Counted from the first letter of the stretch, positions 1 through 9,862 are shown. The stretch: 64,000 nt of DNA from Nocardioides alkalitolerans (GCA_038184435.1 CP116227.1:496001-560000), one strand, 5' to 3'. The notes: generated by a model from the letters alone, not told the origin. Numbers and translations are program-made.

Positions 1-95
1 CCGACCTGGGCGGCACCGCCGAGCTCGCCACCGGCTCGTTCGGCACCGAGTGGGAGCTCACCGTCCCCCGCGCCCCCGAGGAGGCCGCCCCGTGA
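1..95 (+). CDS. C-terminal fragment of an upstream gene, possibly a sensor kinase ATPase domain
   Basis: The window opens inside a reading frame whose codons begin at base 3 and which ends with TGA at 93-95. Only about 30 residues are visible. They read DLGGTAELATGSFGTEWEL, then TVPR and a short tail. A Gly-Gly-x-Ala turn followed by GTEWELTVP resembles the last strands of a GHKL (HATPase_c) domain of a histidine kinase or anti-sigma kinase, but the fragment is too short to be sure. Its stop overlaps the GTG start of the next gene by two bases, so the two are probably co-transcribed and translationally coupled. Confidence 0.4.
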   Translation, partial: DLGGTAELATGSFGTEWELTVPRAPEEAAP

Positions 96-652
96 CCATC
101 CACAGCACGCATCCCTTCGCCGATCCCCACCGCGACCCGTTCCGGGCCCTGCGGGGACGCCTGGGCGGGGTGGTGACGCTGTGGACCGCGGGCGGCGCGG
201 GCGGCGGGGGCGGCGGGGGCGGCGGGGGCGACCGGGCGGGCCTGACGGTCACCTCGCTCATGGTGGCCAACGGTGAGCCCGGACGCGTGCTCGGCCTCCT
301 CGACCCCGACGCCGACCTCACCCTCGCGCTCGAGGAGACGGAGCGGGGCGTCGTGCAGCTGCTGCGCTGGCGGCACCGCGACCTGGCGGAGATGTTCGCC
401 GGGGTCGCGCCGGCCCCCGGCGGCGTCTTCCGTCACGGCGACTTCGCCGACGGTCCCGCCGGGCCGCGGCTGACGGACGCCGCGGGCTGGGCCGAGGTGC
501 GGCTCGAGAGCGCCGTCGACGTGGGCTGGTCCCGCCTCGTGACCTGTGTCGTGGAGGCCGTCGAGCTCGCGGACGAGGGGACGTCCGACGGCTCGGCCGA
601 CAGCGCCGATGCCCTGCTCGTGCACCGCCGCGGTCGCTACGCCCGCGCCTGA
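92..652 (+). CDS. Flavin reductase-like FMN-binding domain protein with polyglycine insert
   Basis: A 186-residue protein with the layout of the flavin reductase (Flavin_Reduct) split-barrel family, which binds FMN and either transfers flavin electrons or partners a monooxygenase. Family-like features are the N-terminal DPFRALRGRLGGVVTLWTA, the TVTSLMVANGEPGRVLGLLD core strand pair, and the later segment on acidic ground ending in HRRGRY. GTG at 92 overlaps the upstream stop in a GTGA arrangement, which fixes the start. An odd feature is a run of about ten consecutive glycines near residues 32-43, between the first strand and the flavin-contact loop; it is encoded by mixed GGC/GGG codons and probably extends a surface loop. 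The physiological substrate is not evident from the neighbours. Confidence 0.7.
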   Translation: MTIHSTHPFADPHRDPFRALRGRLGGVVTLWTAGGAGGGGGGGGGGDRAGLTVTSLMVANGEPGRVLGLLDPDADLTLALEETERGVVQLLRWRHRDLAEMFAGVAPAPGGVFRHGDFADGPAGPRLTDAAGWAEVRLESAVDVGWSRLVTCVVEAVELADEGTSDGSADSADALLVHRRGRYARA

Positions 653-717
653 CGCGGGCGTGAGACCGGCAACTTCCGGGTTCACAAGCGGCGGCCGCCC
701 GTGCTCGACTGGGACGC

Positions 718-1683
718 ATGGTTCGATCTCGGGAAACTCGACCACGTCCTGTCCGCCTGCTCCTCGGAGCCCTCGTCGCGCCGCTCCTGGCCCTCGGCCT
801 GCTCGTGCTGCCCGGCGCCTCGCCGGCCGCGCACGCGGCGTACCCCACGCTCTCCGTCGGGTCCACCGGACCCGACGTGACGGCCGTGCAGCACCTGCTC
901 ACCCACCACGGTCGCTCGACCGCGGCGGACGGGCAGTACGGCTCGGGCACGGCCGCCGCCGTCACCGACTTCCAGTCCGCCAACGGCCTCGCCGCCGACG
1001 GCATCGCCGGTCCGGCCACCCTCGGGGCGCTCGTCGTGACGGTGCGCCAGGGTGACTCCGGGCCCGCCGTGCAGGCCCTCCAGGTGCTCCTCAACGCCCG
1101 GGGCGCTTCCCTCACGACCGACGGCGCGTTCGGGCCGGCCACCGACGCAGCGCTCCGCTCGTTCCAGTCGGCGCGGGGCCTCTCCTCCGACGGCATCGCC
1201 GGGCCGCAGAGCTGGTCGGCGCTGTTCGGCTCGGGGTCGACGCAGCCGCCCGGCGACACCTACGCCTCGCTCAGCGAGGAGCAGAAGGCCAACGCGCGCA
1301 CGATCATCGGCGTCGGCAAGGGCGCCGGCGTGCCGGAGTACGGCTGGGTCGTCGCGCTGGCGACGGCGATGCAGGAGTCGACGCTGGTCAACGTCGCCTA
1401 CGGCGACCGCGACTCGCTCGGCCTGTTCCAGCAGCGTCCCTCGCAGGGCTGGGGGAGCGAGGCGCAGGTGCAGGACCCGGTGCTCGCGTCGAAGGCCTTC
1501 TACGGCGTCGCCTCGCACACGCCCAACCCCGGCCTGCTCGACATCGCGGGCTGGCAGTCCATGTCCGTCACGCAGGCGGCGCAGGCGGTCCAGCGCTCGG
1601 CCTACCCGGACGCCTACGCGAAGTGGGAGCCGCTGGCGCGCGACATCGTCGCCAACGAGTCGGGCACGGCCCCGATCGGCTGA
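718..1683 (+). CDS. Secreted peptidoglycan-binding protein with lysozyme-like C-terminal domain
   Basis: A 321-residue exported protein. Residues 1-41 form a signal peptide: Arg-rich start, a Leu/Ala core and an AHAA cleavage region. Two peptidoglycan_binding_1 repeats follow, at about residues 44-100 and 107-168; each has the G-D/P-D-V-x-x-L-Q-x-x-L pattern and ends with D-G-I-A-G-P. After a short Ser/Pro linker, residues 185-321 carry YGDRDSLGLFQQRPSQGWG, a motif of an actinobacterial lysozyme-like domain often attached to wall-binding repeats; MQES just before it could hold the catalytic Glu. It probably binds and remodels cell wall outside the membrane. The ATG at 718 directly precedes the signal peptide. 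No obvious operon partner. Confidence 0.75.
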   Translation: MVRSRETRPRPVRLLLGALVAPLLALGLLVLPGASPAAHAAYPTLSVGSTGPDVTAVQHLLTHHGRSTAADGQYGSGTAAAVTDFQSANGLAADGIAGPATLGALVVTVRQGDSGPAVQALQVLLNARGASLTTDGAFGPATDAALRSFQSARGLSSDGIAGPQSWSALFGSGSTQPPGDTYASLSEEQKANARTIIGVGKGAGVPEYGWVVALATAMQESTLVNVAYGDRDSLGLFQQRPSQGWGSEAQVQDPVLASKAFYGVASHTPNPGLLDIAGWQSMSVTQAAQAVQRSAYPDAYAKWEPLARDIVANESGTAPIG

Positions 1684-1750
1684 CGTCCCGCCACCTGGAC
1701 GGGTGGTCGCCGCGGCCGACGGGGGTCGGCCGCGGCGTACGCTCGAGCAG

Positions 1751-3259
1751 GTGACCGAGACCCCCACCGTGCCCGCGACCCCGGTCCTGCCCGCCGGCGC
1801 GGTGCACCTCACCCTCGACCACGACTTCGCCACCGCGGTGCCGGAGCTCGCGCTGCCCTGGCGGGCGGCCGAGGCCCCGGACCCGCGGTTGGTCGTGCTC
1901 AACGACGCGCTCGCCCGCGACTTGGGGCTCGACCCCGACGAGCTGCGCTCCCCCGACGGGGTCCGGCTCCTCGTGGGCGCCGCGGTCCCGGAGGGCGCGC
2001 GTCCGGTCGCGCAGGGCTACGCGGGTCACCAGTTCGGCGGGTTCTCGCCGCGGCTCGGCGACGGCCGGGCGCTGCTGCTGGGTGAGCTGACCACCCCCGA
2101 CGGCGCGGTGCGGGACCTGCACCTCAAGGGCTCGGGGCGCACCCCGTTCGCGCGGGGCGGCGACGGGCTCGCGGCGCTGGGTCCGATGCTGCGGGAGCAC
2201 CTCGTGAGCGAGGGGATGCACGCGCTCGGCGTGCCGACGACCCGGTCCCTGGCGGTCCTCGCGACCGGCCGCCGTATCCAGCGCGACGAGGTCGAGCCGG
2301 GCGGGGTGCTCGCGCGCGTGGCGGCGAGCCACCTGCGGGTGGGCAGCTTCCAGTACGCCCGCACGAGCGACGACCCCACGCTGCTGCGCCGTCTGGCGGA
2401 CCACGCCATCGCGCGGCACCACCCCCACCTGGCCGGCACCGCCGAGCCCTACGCGGGCCTCTACGGCGCGGTCGTCGCCGCCCAGGCGCGGCTCGTCGCG
2501 CAGTGGGTGCTGCTGGGCTTCGTGCACGGGGTGATGAACACCGACAACATGACGATCTCGGGGGAGACGATCGACTACGGTCCGTGCGCCTTCGTCGACG
2601 GCTACGACCCCGGGGCGGTCTTCAGCTCGATCGACACGGGCGGGCGCTACGCGCTCGGCAACCAGCCGGCCGTGGCGCAGTGGAACCTCGCCCGGTTCGC
2701 CGAGGCGCTGCTCCCGCTGCTCGACGACGACCAGGAGCGGGCGATCGCCCGGGCGACGGAGCTCCTCGGGACGTTCCCGGGGGAGTACGTCGCGGCCTGG
2801 GCCTCCGGCATGCGGGCGAAGCTGGGGCTGGCCGAGCCGACGGCGGGCGGGCCGACCGACGAGGAGACCCTCGAGCTGGCCGCGGGCCTGCAGGGCGTCC
2901 TCGCGTCGGGCCGCGTCGACTGGACGTCGTCATTCCGGGCGCTCGCCGACGCCGGACGCGGGAACCCCGAGCGGCTGCGGGGGATGGTCCTCGACCTGCC
3001 CGAGCTGGACGCCTGGCTGGAGCGGTGGCGGGCGCTGGGGCCGGACCCCGCCGCGATGGACCGCGCCAACCCCGTTTACATCCCGCGCAACCACCTCGTC
3101 GAGGAGTCGCTCGCCGCCGCGCGGGACGGCGACCTCGCACCGACCGGACGGCTGCTCGAGGCACTCGCCGCGCCGTACGACGAGCGGCCGGGGCTCGAGC
3201 GGTACGCCGAGCCGTCGCCGGACGGTCTCGAGGGATACCGCACCTTCTGCGGGACGTGA
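1751..3259 (+). CDS. selO: SelO family protein adenylyltransferase (pseudokinase)
   Basis: A 502-residue member of the SelO/YdiU (UPF0061) family. Characterised members have a kinase fold with flipped ATP and transfer AMP to Ser/Thr/Tyr of redox proteins. Visible family motifs are GYAGHQFGGFSPRLGDGRA, LHLKGSGRTPFARGGDG, the LREHL-VSEGMHALGVPTTR helix and GVMNTDNM-ISGETIDYGPCAF-DGYDP, which holds the metal-binding Asn/Asp. The protein ends FCGT: a Cys three residues from the C-terminus, exactly where eukaryotic SelO has selenocysteine. The GTG start is chosen because TACGCT at 1738-1743 lies 7 bases upstream, a leaderless-type -10 box, and because the first conserved segment follows shortly after. 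It stands alone between a wall protein and adnA. Confidence 0.9.
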   Translation: MTETPTVPATPVLPAGAVHLTLDHDFATAVPELALPWRAAEAPDPRLVVLNDALARDLGLDPDELRSPDGVRLLVGAAVPEGARPVAQGYAGHQFGGFSPRLGDGRALLLGELTTPDGAVRDLHLKGSGRTPFARGGDGLAALGPMLREHLVSEGMHALGVPTTRSLAVLATGRRIQRDEVEPGGVLARVAASHLRVGSFQYARTSDDPTLLRRLADHAIARHHPHLAGTAEPYAGLYGAVVAAQARLVAQWVLLGFVHGVMNTDNMTISGETIDYGPCAFVDGYDPGAVFSSIDTGGRYALGNQPAVAQWNLARFAEALLPLLDDDQERAIARATELLGTFPGEYVAAWASGMRAKLGLAEPTAGGPTDEETLELAAGLQGVLASGRVDWTSSFRALADAGRGNPERLRGMVLDLPELDAWLERWRALGPDPAAMDRANPVYIPRNHLVEESLAAARDGDLAPTGRLLEALAAPYDERPGLERYAEPSPDGLEGYRTFCGT

Positions 3260-3283
3260 CGCGCCCCCGGTTCAGGAGTGTCG

Positions 3284-6200
3284 GTGGCCCGTGCTGGGAT
3301 GCCTGACGTGGTGGACGTGGGGAACGCAGTGAGACGCGCCGGGGGCGGCGTGGGTGCCGAGGCGCCGCGCCGGCTGGTGCGCGTCGACGCGTCGGTCACG
3401 GTGCCGCGGCTCGACGAGCACCAGCGGCGCGTCGTCGACCACCCGGGCGGTCCGCTGCTCGTCCTGGCCGGCCCGGGCACGGGCAAGACCACGACGCTCG
3501 TCGAGGCGATCGTCGACCGTGTGGAGAACCGGGGCGTCGACCCGTCCGAGGTGCTGGCGCTGACGTTCTCCCGCAAGGCGGCCGAGCAGCTGCGCGACCG
3601 CGTAACCGCGCGGCTGGGGCGCACGACGGGGGCCGCCATCTGCTCGACGGTGCACTCGTTCGCCTACGGGCTGGTGCGGCGCTACGCGCCGCCGGAGCTG
3701 TACGCCGCGCCCCTGCGCCTGCTCTCCGCGCCGGAGCAGGACGTGGTGCTGGCCGAGCTCCTCAACGACGCGCCCGAGGCGGTGCGGTGGCCCGAGGGGC
3801 TGCGACGGGCGGTCGGCACGCGGGGCTTCGCGCGCGAGGTGCAGGCCGTGCTGGCGCGGGCGCGGGAGAAGGGCCTGGACCCCGCGGACCTCGTCGCCCT
3901 CGGCGCGGCGAACGGGCTCGGCGAGCTCACCGCGGCGGGGCACTTCTTGGAGGAGTACCTGAACGTCCTCGACGCCCACGGGGCGATCGACTACGCCGAC
4001 CTGGTGCGCCGCGCCGTCATCGAGGCCGAGGTGCACCGCGACGAGCTGCGGGCGCGCTTCTCGTGCGTGTTCGTCGACGAGTACCAGGACACCGACCCCG
4101 GGCAGGTGGACCTGCTGCGGGCGCTGGCGGGGGACGGGCGCGACCTCGTCGCGGTGGGCGACCCCCACCAGTCGATCTACGCCTTCCGCGGCGCCGACGT
4201 GCGCGGCATCCTCGACTTCCCGCGGGCGTTCCCGCAGGCCGACGGGTCGCCGGCCCCTGTCGCGGTCCTGTCGACGACCCGACGGTTCGGGCCCCGGGTG
4301 CTCCGCGCAGCGAGCTCCGTGGCGTCCCGGCTCAGCCTCACCGGCAGCATCGACCCGGCCGCGCGGCGGGCGTTCGCCGCTCCCGTGGCCGCCACGGGCG
4401 TGCCCCGCGGGCAGGTCGACGTGCTGACCTTCGACACGGAGCGGGCGGAGGCGGAGCACGTCGCCGACCTGCTGCGGCGCGCCCACCTGGAGGACGGGGT
4501 GCCCTGGAGCGAGATGGCCGTGCTGGCCCGCTCGGGCCGCGCCACCCTGCCGGCGCTGCGGCGCTCCCTGGCCGCGGCCGGGGTGCCGGTGGAAGTGGCC
4601 GCCGACGAGCTGCCCCTGGTGCGCGAGCCCGCCGTGGCAGCGCTGCTGGCCGCGGTGGACGCGGTCGTGCACCTCGGGACGCCGCCCGGGGAACCGGGCC
4701 ACGTCGACGGCGCGACGGTGGAGCAGCTCCTCATGTCGCCGCTCGCGGGCCTCGACGCGGTCGAGGTGCGCGGGTTGGCCCGGCACGTCCGGGCCGTGGA
4801 GAAGCGACGGGTGGCGGAGACCGGTGGTGCCCCGCGCTCGTCGGCGGAGCTCCTGCGCGAGGCGGTGCTGGTCGACGGCGTGCTCACCGATCCCGACGTG
4901 CCCGGTGCGGCGAAAGCCGCGGTCCTCGGCGCCCTGCTGCGCCGCGCCCGCGCCCGGCTCGACGAGGGCGGCACCGCGGAGGAGGTGCTCTGGGAGCTGT
5001 GGGACGGCACGTCGTGGCCGGAGCGGCTGCGCCGGTCCGCGCTCCGGGGAGGCCCCGCCGCACGGCGGGCCCACCGCGACCTCGACGCGCTGTGCGCCCT
5101 GTTCGACGCCGCGGCGAAGCTCGAGGAGCAGCGGGGCCACAGCGGGGTCGCGGGCTTCGTCGCCACGCTGTCGGCCCAGGAGATCCCCGGGGACTCGCTG
5201 GCCGACCGGGGCGTGCGGGGCGAGGCGGTGCGACTGCTGACCGCCCACCGCTCGAAGGGGCTGGAGTGGCGCGTGGTCGTCGTGGCGCACGTGCAGGAGG
5301 AGGGCTGGCCCGACCTGCGGCGGCGGGCCTCGCTGCTGGGGCCGGACCGGATCGGCCGCCGGGAGGACGGCCTGCTGCCGCCCCCGGGCGTCCGCGAGGC
5401 CCTCATGGAGGAGCGTCGTCTGTTCTACGTGGCGTGCACGCGCGCGAAGGAGCGGCTGGTCGTCACGGCCGTGCGCTCCGGCGACGACGACGGCGAGCAG
5501 CCGTCGCGGTTCCTCGCCGAGACCGGCGCGCCCGTGCAGCACCGGTCGGGGCGTCCCGGCCGCCCGTTGTCGATGGCCGGGATGGTGGCCCACCTGCGCC
5601 GCACCGCGGCGGACCCCGACCGGCCGGAGGCCGTGCGGCTCGCGGCCGCCCGACGGCTCGCCCGGCTGGCGGCGGTGCAGGACGAGCAGGGTCGCCCGCT
5701 GGTCCGTGGCGCCGACCCCGGCACGTGGTGGGGCACCCGGGGCCTGACCCACGCGGAGCAGCCCGTGCGCCCGGCGGACGAGCCTCTCCGCATCTCGGCC
5801 AGCACGCTCGGCTCGGTGCTGACGTGCCCGCTGCGGTGGTTCCTCGAGCGGGAGGCGGGCGGCAGCCAGGTCAGCAGCGCCTCCCAGGGCTTCGGCCTCG
5901 TGCTGCACGCCCTCGCCGAGAAGGTCGCCCGCGGTGAGCTGCCGGCGTCGCCGGAGCGCGTCGACGAGCTCATGGCCCACGTCGACGAGGTGTGGCCGCA
6001 GCTCTCCTTCCGCACGCCGTGGTCGGGCGCCCGGGAGCGCACCGAGGCGCGCGCGGCGCTGCTGCGGTTCCTGCGCTGGCACACGCGGCCGGACGCGCGC
6101 GCCGTGATCGGCGTGGAGCAGGCCCTGCGGGCCGAGGTGGTGCTCGGCGGCGAGCGGATCGTCGTCCACGGCTTCGCCGACCGTCTCGAGCTCGACGACC

Positions 6201-6589
6201 AGCACCGGGTGGTCGTGGTGGACCTCAAGACGGGGAAGTACCCGCCGACGGGGGCCGAGGTCGCCGAGCACCCCCAGCTGGGGCTCTACCAGCTGGCGGT
6301 GGACTCCGGCGCCGCCGACGGGCTCGTCCCGCCGGAGCGCCGGCCGCTGCGCGCCGGGGGTGCCGAGCTCGTCCAGCTGCGCAAGGAGACGCGGGGCAGC
6401 GTCAAGGTGCAGGCGCAACCGCCGCAAGAGCCGGACGAGGCCGGCGTGCGCCTGGTCGAGGCCCAGCTGCTGCACACGGCCACGGTGATGCGCTCGGAGC
6501 AGTTCGGGGCCCGTCCGGGCGGCCACTGCGACACCTGTGCGTTTGTCGCCGTCTGTCCGGCGCGCGGCGCGGGGACGGTGCTGTCGTGA
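3284..6589 (+). CDS. adnA: AdnA-like ATP-dependent DNA helicase/nuclease subunit
   Basis: About 1100 residues, matching mycobacterial AdnA in size, layout and position ahead of AdnB. The N-terminal UvrD-type motor has Walker A GPGTGKTT, motif Ia LTFSRKAAEQL, Walker B VFVDEYQDTDPGQ, motif III VGDPHQSIYAFRGAD, and late motifs LLTAHRSKGLEW and RLFYVACTRAKERL. The last 250 residues form a RecB-type PD-(D/E)XK nuclease: VVVVDLKTGKYPPTG supplies catalytic Asp and Lys, and cysteines in CPLRWF and near the C-terminus (CDTCAFVAVCP) suggest the Fe-S or zinc clamp of AddB-like nucleases. With AdnB it should resect double-strand breaks. AGGAG at 3274-3278 abuts GTG 3278 and sits 5 bases before GTG 3284, so 3284 is preferred. 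Its stop overlaps the adnB start. Confidence 0.9.
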   Translation: MARAGMPDVVDVGNAVRRAGGGVGAEAPRRLVRVDASVTVPRLDEHQRRVVDHPGGPLLVLAGPGTGKTTTLVEAIVDRVENRGVDPSEVLALTFSRKAAEQLRDRVTARLGRTTGAAICSTVHSFAYGLVRRYAPPELYAAPLRLLSAPEQDVVLAELLNDAPEAVRWPEGLRRAVGTRGFAREVQAVLARAREKGLDPADLVALGAANGLGELTAAGHFLEEYLNVLDAHGAIDYADLVRRAVIEAEVHRDELRARFSCVFVDEYQDTDPGQVDLLRALAGDGRDLVAVGDPHQSIYAFRGADVRGILDFPRAFPQADGSPAPVAVLSTTRRFGPRVLRAASSVASRLSLTGSIDPAARRAFAAPVAATGVPRGQVDVLTFDTERAEAEHVADLLRRAHLEDGVPWSEMAVLARSGRATLPALRRSLAAAGVPVEVAADELPLVREPAVAALLAAVDAVVHLGTPPGEPGHVDGATVEQLLMSPLAGLDAVEVRGLARHVRAVEKRRVAETGGAPRSSAELLREAVLVDGVLTDPDVPGAAKAAVLGALLRRARARLDEGGTAEEVLWELWDGTSWPERLRRSALRGGPAARRAHRDLDALCALFDAAAKLEEQRGHSGVAGFVATLSAQEIPGDSLADRGVRGEAVRLLTAHRSKGLEWRVVVVAHVQEEGWPDLRRRASLLGPDRIGRREDGLLPPPGVREALMEERRLFYVACTRAKERLVVTAVRSGDDDGEQPSRFLAETGAPVQHRSGRPGRPLSMAGMVAHLRRTAADPDRPEAVRLAAARRLARLAAVQDEQGRPLVRGADPGTWWGTRGLTHAEQPVRPADEPLRISASTLGSVLTCPLRWFLEREAGGSQVSSASQGFGLVLHALAEKVARGELPASPERVDELMAHVDEVWPQLSFRTPWSGARERTEARAALLRFLRWHTRPDARAVIGVEQALRAEVVLGGERIVVHGFADRLELDDQHRVVVVDLKTGKYPPTGAEVAEHPQLGLYQLAVDSGAADGLVPPERRPLRAGGAELVQLRKETRGSVKVQAQPPQEPDEAGVRLVEAQLLHTATVMRSEQFGARPGGHCDTCAFVAVCPARGAGTVLS

Positions 6590-9500
6590 CCACGCGGGAA
6601 CCGATCGCCATCTCCGACCCGCGGGCGCTGCAGCGGGTCATGAAGGCCGACTTCCCGGTCAGCGACGAGCAGTGGGAGGCGGTCAGCGCCCCGCTGGAGC
6701 CGGCCGTCGTCGTGGCCGGCGCGGGGTCCGGCAAGACGACGCTGATGGCCGCCCGGGTGGTCTACCTCGTCGCCACGGGCCAGGTGCGCCCCGAGCAGGT
6801 CCTGGGGCTCACCTTCACCACGAAGGCGGCGCGCGAGCTCTCCGTGCGCGTCCGTGACGCGCTCGAGGTGGCGGGGTACGGCGCGGGCGTCGCCGGTCCC
6901 GTCCCGGACGACGAGGCGGAGGTGCTGGAACCCACGGTCGCCACCTACAACGCCTACGCGGCCTCGCTGCTGACCGAGCACGGGCTGCGGATCGGTCACG
7001 AGCCCGACACCCGCGTGATGGCGGACGCGTCGCGCTACCAGCTCGCGGAGCGCGTCGTGCTGCGGCACCGGCGTCCCGTCGAGCTGCTGAGCGACCACCC
7101 GGCGACCGTGGTCGGCAACATCGTGGCCCTCGAGGGCGCGCTCTCGGAGCACCTCGTGACGGTGGCGGACGTGCGGGCCTTCCACGCCCGCGAGGTGCCC
7201 CGGTTCGAGGCGAGCCTCGCGACGTCGCGCGCGAAGAAGCCGATCGAGGAGGTGCTCCACGCGGTCCGCCGCCGCGAGGAGCTGCTCGACCTCGTGGAGG
7301 AGTACCAGGAGCTGAAGGCCCGGCTCGGCCTCATGGACTTCTCCGACCAGATCGCCCTCACCGCGCGCCTGGCCGACGAGCACCCCGACGTGGGCCGGGT
7401 CGAGCGCGAGAAGTTCGCCGTGGTGCTGCTGGACGAGTACCAGGACACGTCGGTCGCCCAGGCCCTGCTGCTGAGCCGGCTGTTCTCGGGGCCGCGTCCG
7501 CAGGACGGCCGCGGCCACGCGGTCACCGCCGTGGGCGACCCCAACCAGGCGATCTACGGCTGGCGCGGGGCCTCGGTCTCCAACATCCTCGGCTTCGGCG
7601 CCGACTTCCCGGCCGCCGACGGCCGCACCGACGTGCCGACCTACACGCTGACGGTCAACCGGCGCTCCGACCGGCGCATCCTCGCGTCGGCCAACCTCCT
7701 CGCCGAGCCGCTCTACGCGGCGTACGCGGGGGTCCGCCCCCTGCAGCCGCCTCCGGGGGCGGCGGACGGGGCGGTGCGGGTGGCGGTCCACGACACGTAC
7801 GACGAGGAGCTCGCGTGGCTCGCCGACGAGGTGCTGGCCGTCCACGGGCGGGGCACGGCGTGGGCCGAGATCGGCGTGCTGACGCGCGACAACAAGCACG
7901 CCGCCGACGTCTTCGACGCCCTGACGGCGCGGGAGGTGCCCGTCGAGATCGTCGGTCTCGCCGGGCTGCTCCGCCTGCCCGAGGTGGCCGAGGTCGTCGC
8001 GACGCTGACGCTGCTCCACGACCTCACCGCCAACGCGGCGGCCCTGACGCTGCTGATGGGTCCCCGGTGGGCGATCGGTCCGCGCGACCTGGCGATCCTC
8101 GGGCGGCGGGCCCACGACCTGGCGGCGGGCGACGACACGGGGCCGCACGCGGCGGTCGCCGACTCGCTGGCCGCCGCGGTCGAGGGCGCCGACCCGACCG
8201 AGCTGTCGTCGCTCTGCGACGCGCTGGAGTCGCCGGGGGAGGCGCCGGACTATCCCTACTCGCCCGCGGCGCGCACGCGGATCGGCCTGCTCGCCGGGGA
8301 GCTGCGGATGCTGCGCACCCACGTCGGGGAACCGCTGCTCGACCTCGTGCGGCGCATCATCGACACCTGCGGCATCGACGTCGAGCTGGCGAGCGCGACG
8401 TCCCCGTCCGCGGCGGCCCGACGGGACAATCTCGACATCTTCGTGCGCGCGGTGGCGGACTTCCAGGCGATCGACGGCGACGTCAGCCTGGGCGCGCTGC
8501 TGGCCTACCTGACCGCCGAGGACGAGATGGGCACCGGGCTCGACGTCGCGACGCCCACCGAGGCCGACTCGGTCAAGCTGCTCACGGTCCACCGGGCGAA
8601 GGGCCTGGAGTGGGACGTCGTGTTCCTCGTCGGCGTGGGCGAGGACAAGTTCCCCACGAAGCAGACCCGCACCCAGTGGATCACGGGGCCCGCCGTGCTC
8701 CCGTCGCCGCTGCGGGGCGACGCGCGGGACGTGCCGCAGCTCGCCGGCTACGAGAAGGCCGACCTGGAGGCGCTGCGCGAGGCCGCCCGGGCGCACGAGG
8801 CGATGGAGGAGCTGCGGCTGGGGTACGTCGCGTTCACGCGCGCCCGCCACGAGCTGGTCGCGTCGGCCTACCTGTGGACGGAGACACGGTCGTCCCCGGT
8901 CGGCCCCTCGCCCTACCTGCAGCCCCTCGTGGCCGTCCTGGAGGAGGCGGGTCGGGAGCCGGAGCGGTGGGTGGAACGACCGGAGAAGGGCACGCCCAAC
9001 CCGCTGAAGGCCGAGCGCCCGCCCGTGCCGTGGCCCGTCACGGAGCACACCACGGAGGCGGAGCGACGCATCGCGACCGCCGCGGTGGTGCGGGCGGAAC
9101 AGCGTCGGCTGGCCGCCGGCGAGGCCGGTCCCGAGGACGACGCGGACCTCGACCTCGTGGGGATCGCCGAGGTCGCGGAGTGGGACGACGAGATCGACCG
9201 CCTGCTGGCGGAGGCCCGCCGCGACAGCCGGCCGGTCCTCGAGGTGCCGGTGCCCTCGAGCCTCTCGGCGACCTCGCTCGCCCGGCTCCGCGACGACCCC
9301 GAGGTGATGGCGGGGGAGCTGGCGCGACCGATGCCGCGTCCTCCGTCGCCCACGGCGCGGTTCGGCACGCGCTTCCACGGCTGGGTCGAGGCGCGCTTCG
9401 GCCAGCAGGACCTCTTCGCTGAGGAGGAGGTCTGGGGGCAGGGCGACGCCGACATCGACGGCGACGACGACCTGGCCGAGGTGGTCGCGGCCTTCGAGGC

Positions 9501-9831
9501 GGGACCGTTCGCGGACCGCCCGCCCCACGCGACGGAGGCGCCGTTCGCGCTCGTGCTCGCGGGGCAGGTCGTGCGCGGCCGGATCGACGCGGTCTACGCC
9601 GAGCCGGCGGGCTCCGACGCCGACTTCCTCGTGGTCGACTGGAAGACGGGCCGGTCGGGTCGCGCCGACCCGATGCAGCTGGCGGTCTACCGCCTGGCGT
9701 GGGCGGAGCTCCACGGGCTGCCGCCGGAACGGGTGCGCGCGGCGTTCTGCTGGGTGCGCACGGGCAAGCTCGTCGAGCCGCGCTCGCTGCCCGACCGCGC
9801 CGCCCTGGAACGACTGGTCACCGACCTGTGA
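6586..9831 (+). CDS. adnB: AdnB-like ATP-dependent DNA helicase/nuclease subunit
   Basis: A 1081-residue second motor-nuclease subunit. Helicase motifs in order are GAGSGKTTLMAARV (Walker A), LTFTTKAARELS, VVLLDEYQDTSVAQ (Walker B), VGDPNQAIYGWRGAS, LTVNRRS, LLTVHRAKGLEWDVV and RLGYVAFTRARHEL. The C-terminal 250 residues are a RecB-like nuclease: GTRFHGWVEARF, then a conserved acidic region, RGRIDAVY and FLVVDWKTGRSG, which carries the catalytic Asp and Lys. In mycobacteria AdnB is the lead motor of the AdnAB heterodimer that processes double-strand breaks in place of RecBCD. GTG 6586 overlaps the adnA stop (GTGA), so the subunits are translationally coupled and made in equal amounts. Both subunits look catalytically intact in motor and nuclease. 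Confidence 0.92.
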   Translation: MTTREPIAISDPRALQRVMKADFPVSDEQWEAVSAPLEPAVVVAGAGSGKTTLMAARVVYLVATGQVRPEQVLGLTFTTKAARELSVRVRDALEVAGYGAGVAGPVPDDEAEVLEPTVATYNAYAASLLTEHGLRIGHEPDTRVMADASRYQLAERVVLRHRRPVELLSDHPATVVGNIVALEGALSEHLVTVADVRAFHAREVPRFEASLATSRAKKPIEEVLHAVRRREELLDLVEEYQELKARLGLMDFSDQIALTARLADEHPDVGRVEREKFAVVLLDEYQDTSVAQALLLSRLFSGPRPQDGRGHAVTAVGDPNQAIYGWRGASVSNILGFGADFPAADGRTDVPTYTLTVNRRSDRRILASANLLAEPLYAAYAGVRPLQPPPGAADGAVRVAVHDTYDEELAWLADEVLAVHGRGTAWAEIGVLTRDNKHAADVFDALTAREVPVEIVGLAGLLRLPEVAEVVATLTLLHDLTANAAALTLLMGPRWAIGPRDLAILGRRAHDLAAGDDTGPHAAVADSLAAAVEGADPTELSSLCDALESPGEAPDYPYSPAARTRIGLLAGELRMLRTHVGEPLLDLVRRIIDTCGIDVELASATSPSAAARRDNLDIFVRAVADFQAIDGDVSLGALLAYLTAEDEMGTGLDVATPTEADSVKLLTVHRAKGLEWDVVFLVGVGEDKFPTKQTRTQWITGPAVLPSPLRGDARDVPQLAGYEKADLEALREAARAHEAMEELRLGYVAFTRARHELVASAYLWTETRSSPVGPSPYLQPLVAVLEEAGREPERWVERPEKGTPNPLKAERPPVPWPVTEHTTEAERRIATAAVVRAEQRRLAAGEAGPEDDADLDLVGIAEVAEWDDEIDRLLAEARRDSRPVLEVPVPSSLSATSLARLRDDPEVMAGELARPMPRPPSPTARFGTRFHGWVEARFGQQDLFAEEEVWGQGDADIDGDDDLAEVVAAFEAGPFADRPPHATEAPFALVLAGQVVRGRIDAVYAEPAGSDADFLVVDWKTGRSGRADPMQLAVYRLAWAELHGLPPERVRAAFCWVRTGKLVEPRSLPDRAALERLVTDL

Positions 9832-9862
9832 GCGGTCGGGAGCCCCGCCGTAGGCTCGCGGG

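Noticed and set aside
3200..3259. Selenocysteine TGA near the end of selO
   Set aside because: The position is a TGC cysteine codon and TGA is a normal stop; no insertion element seen.
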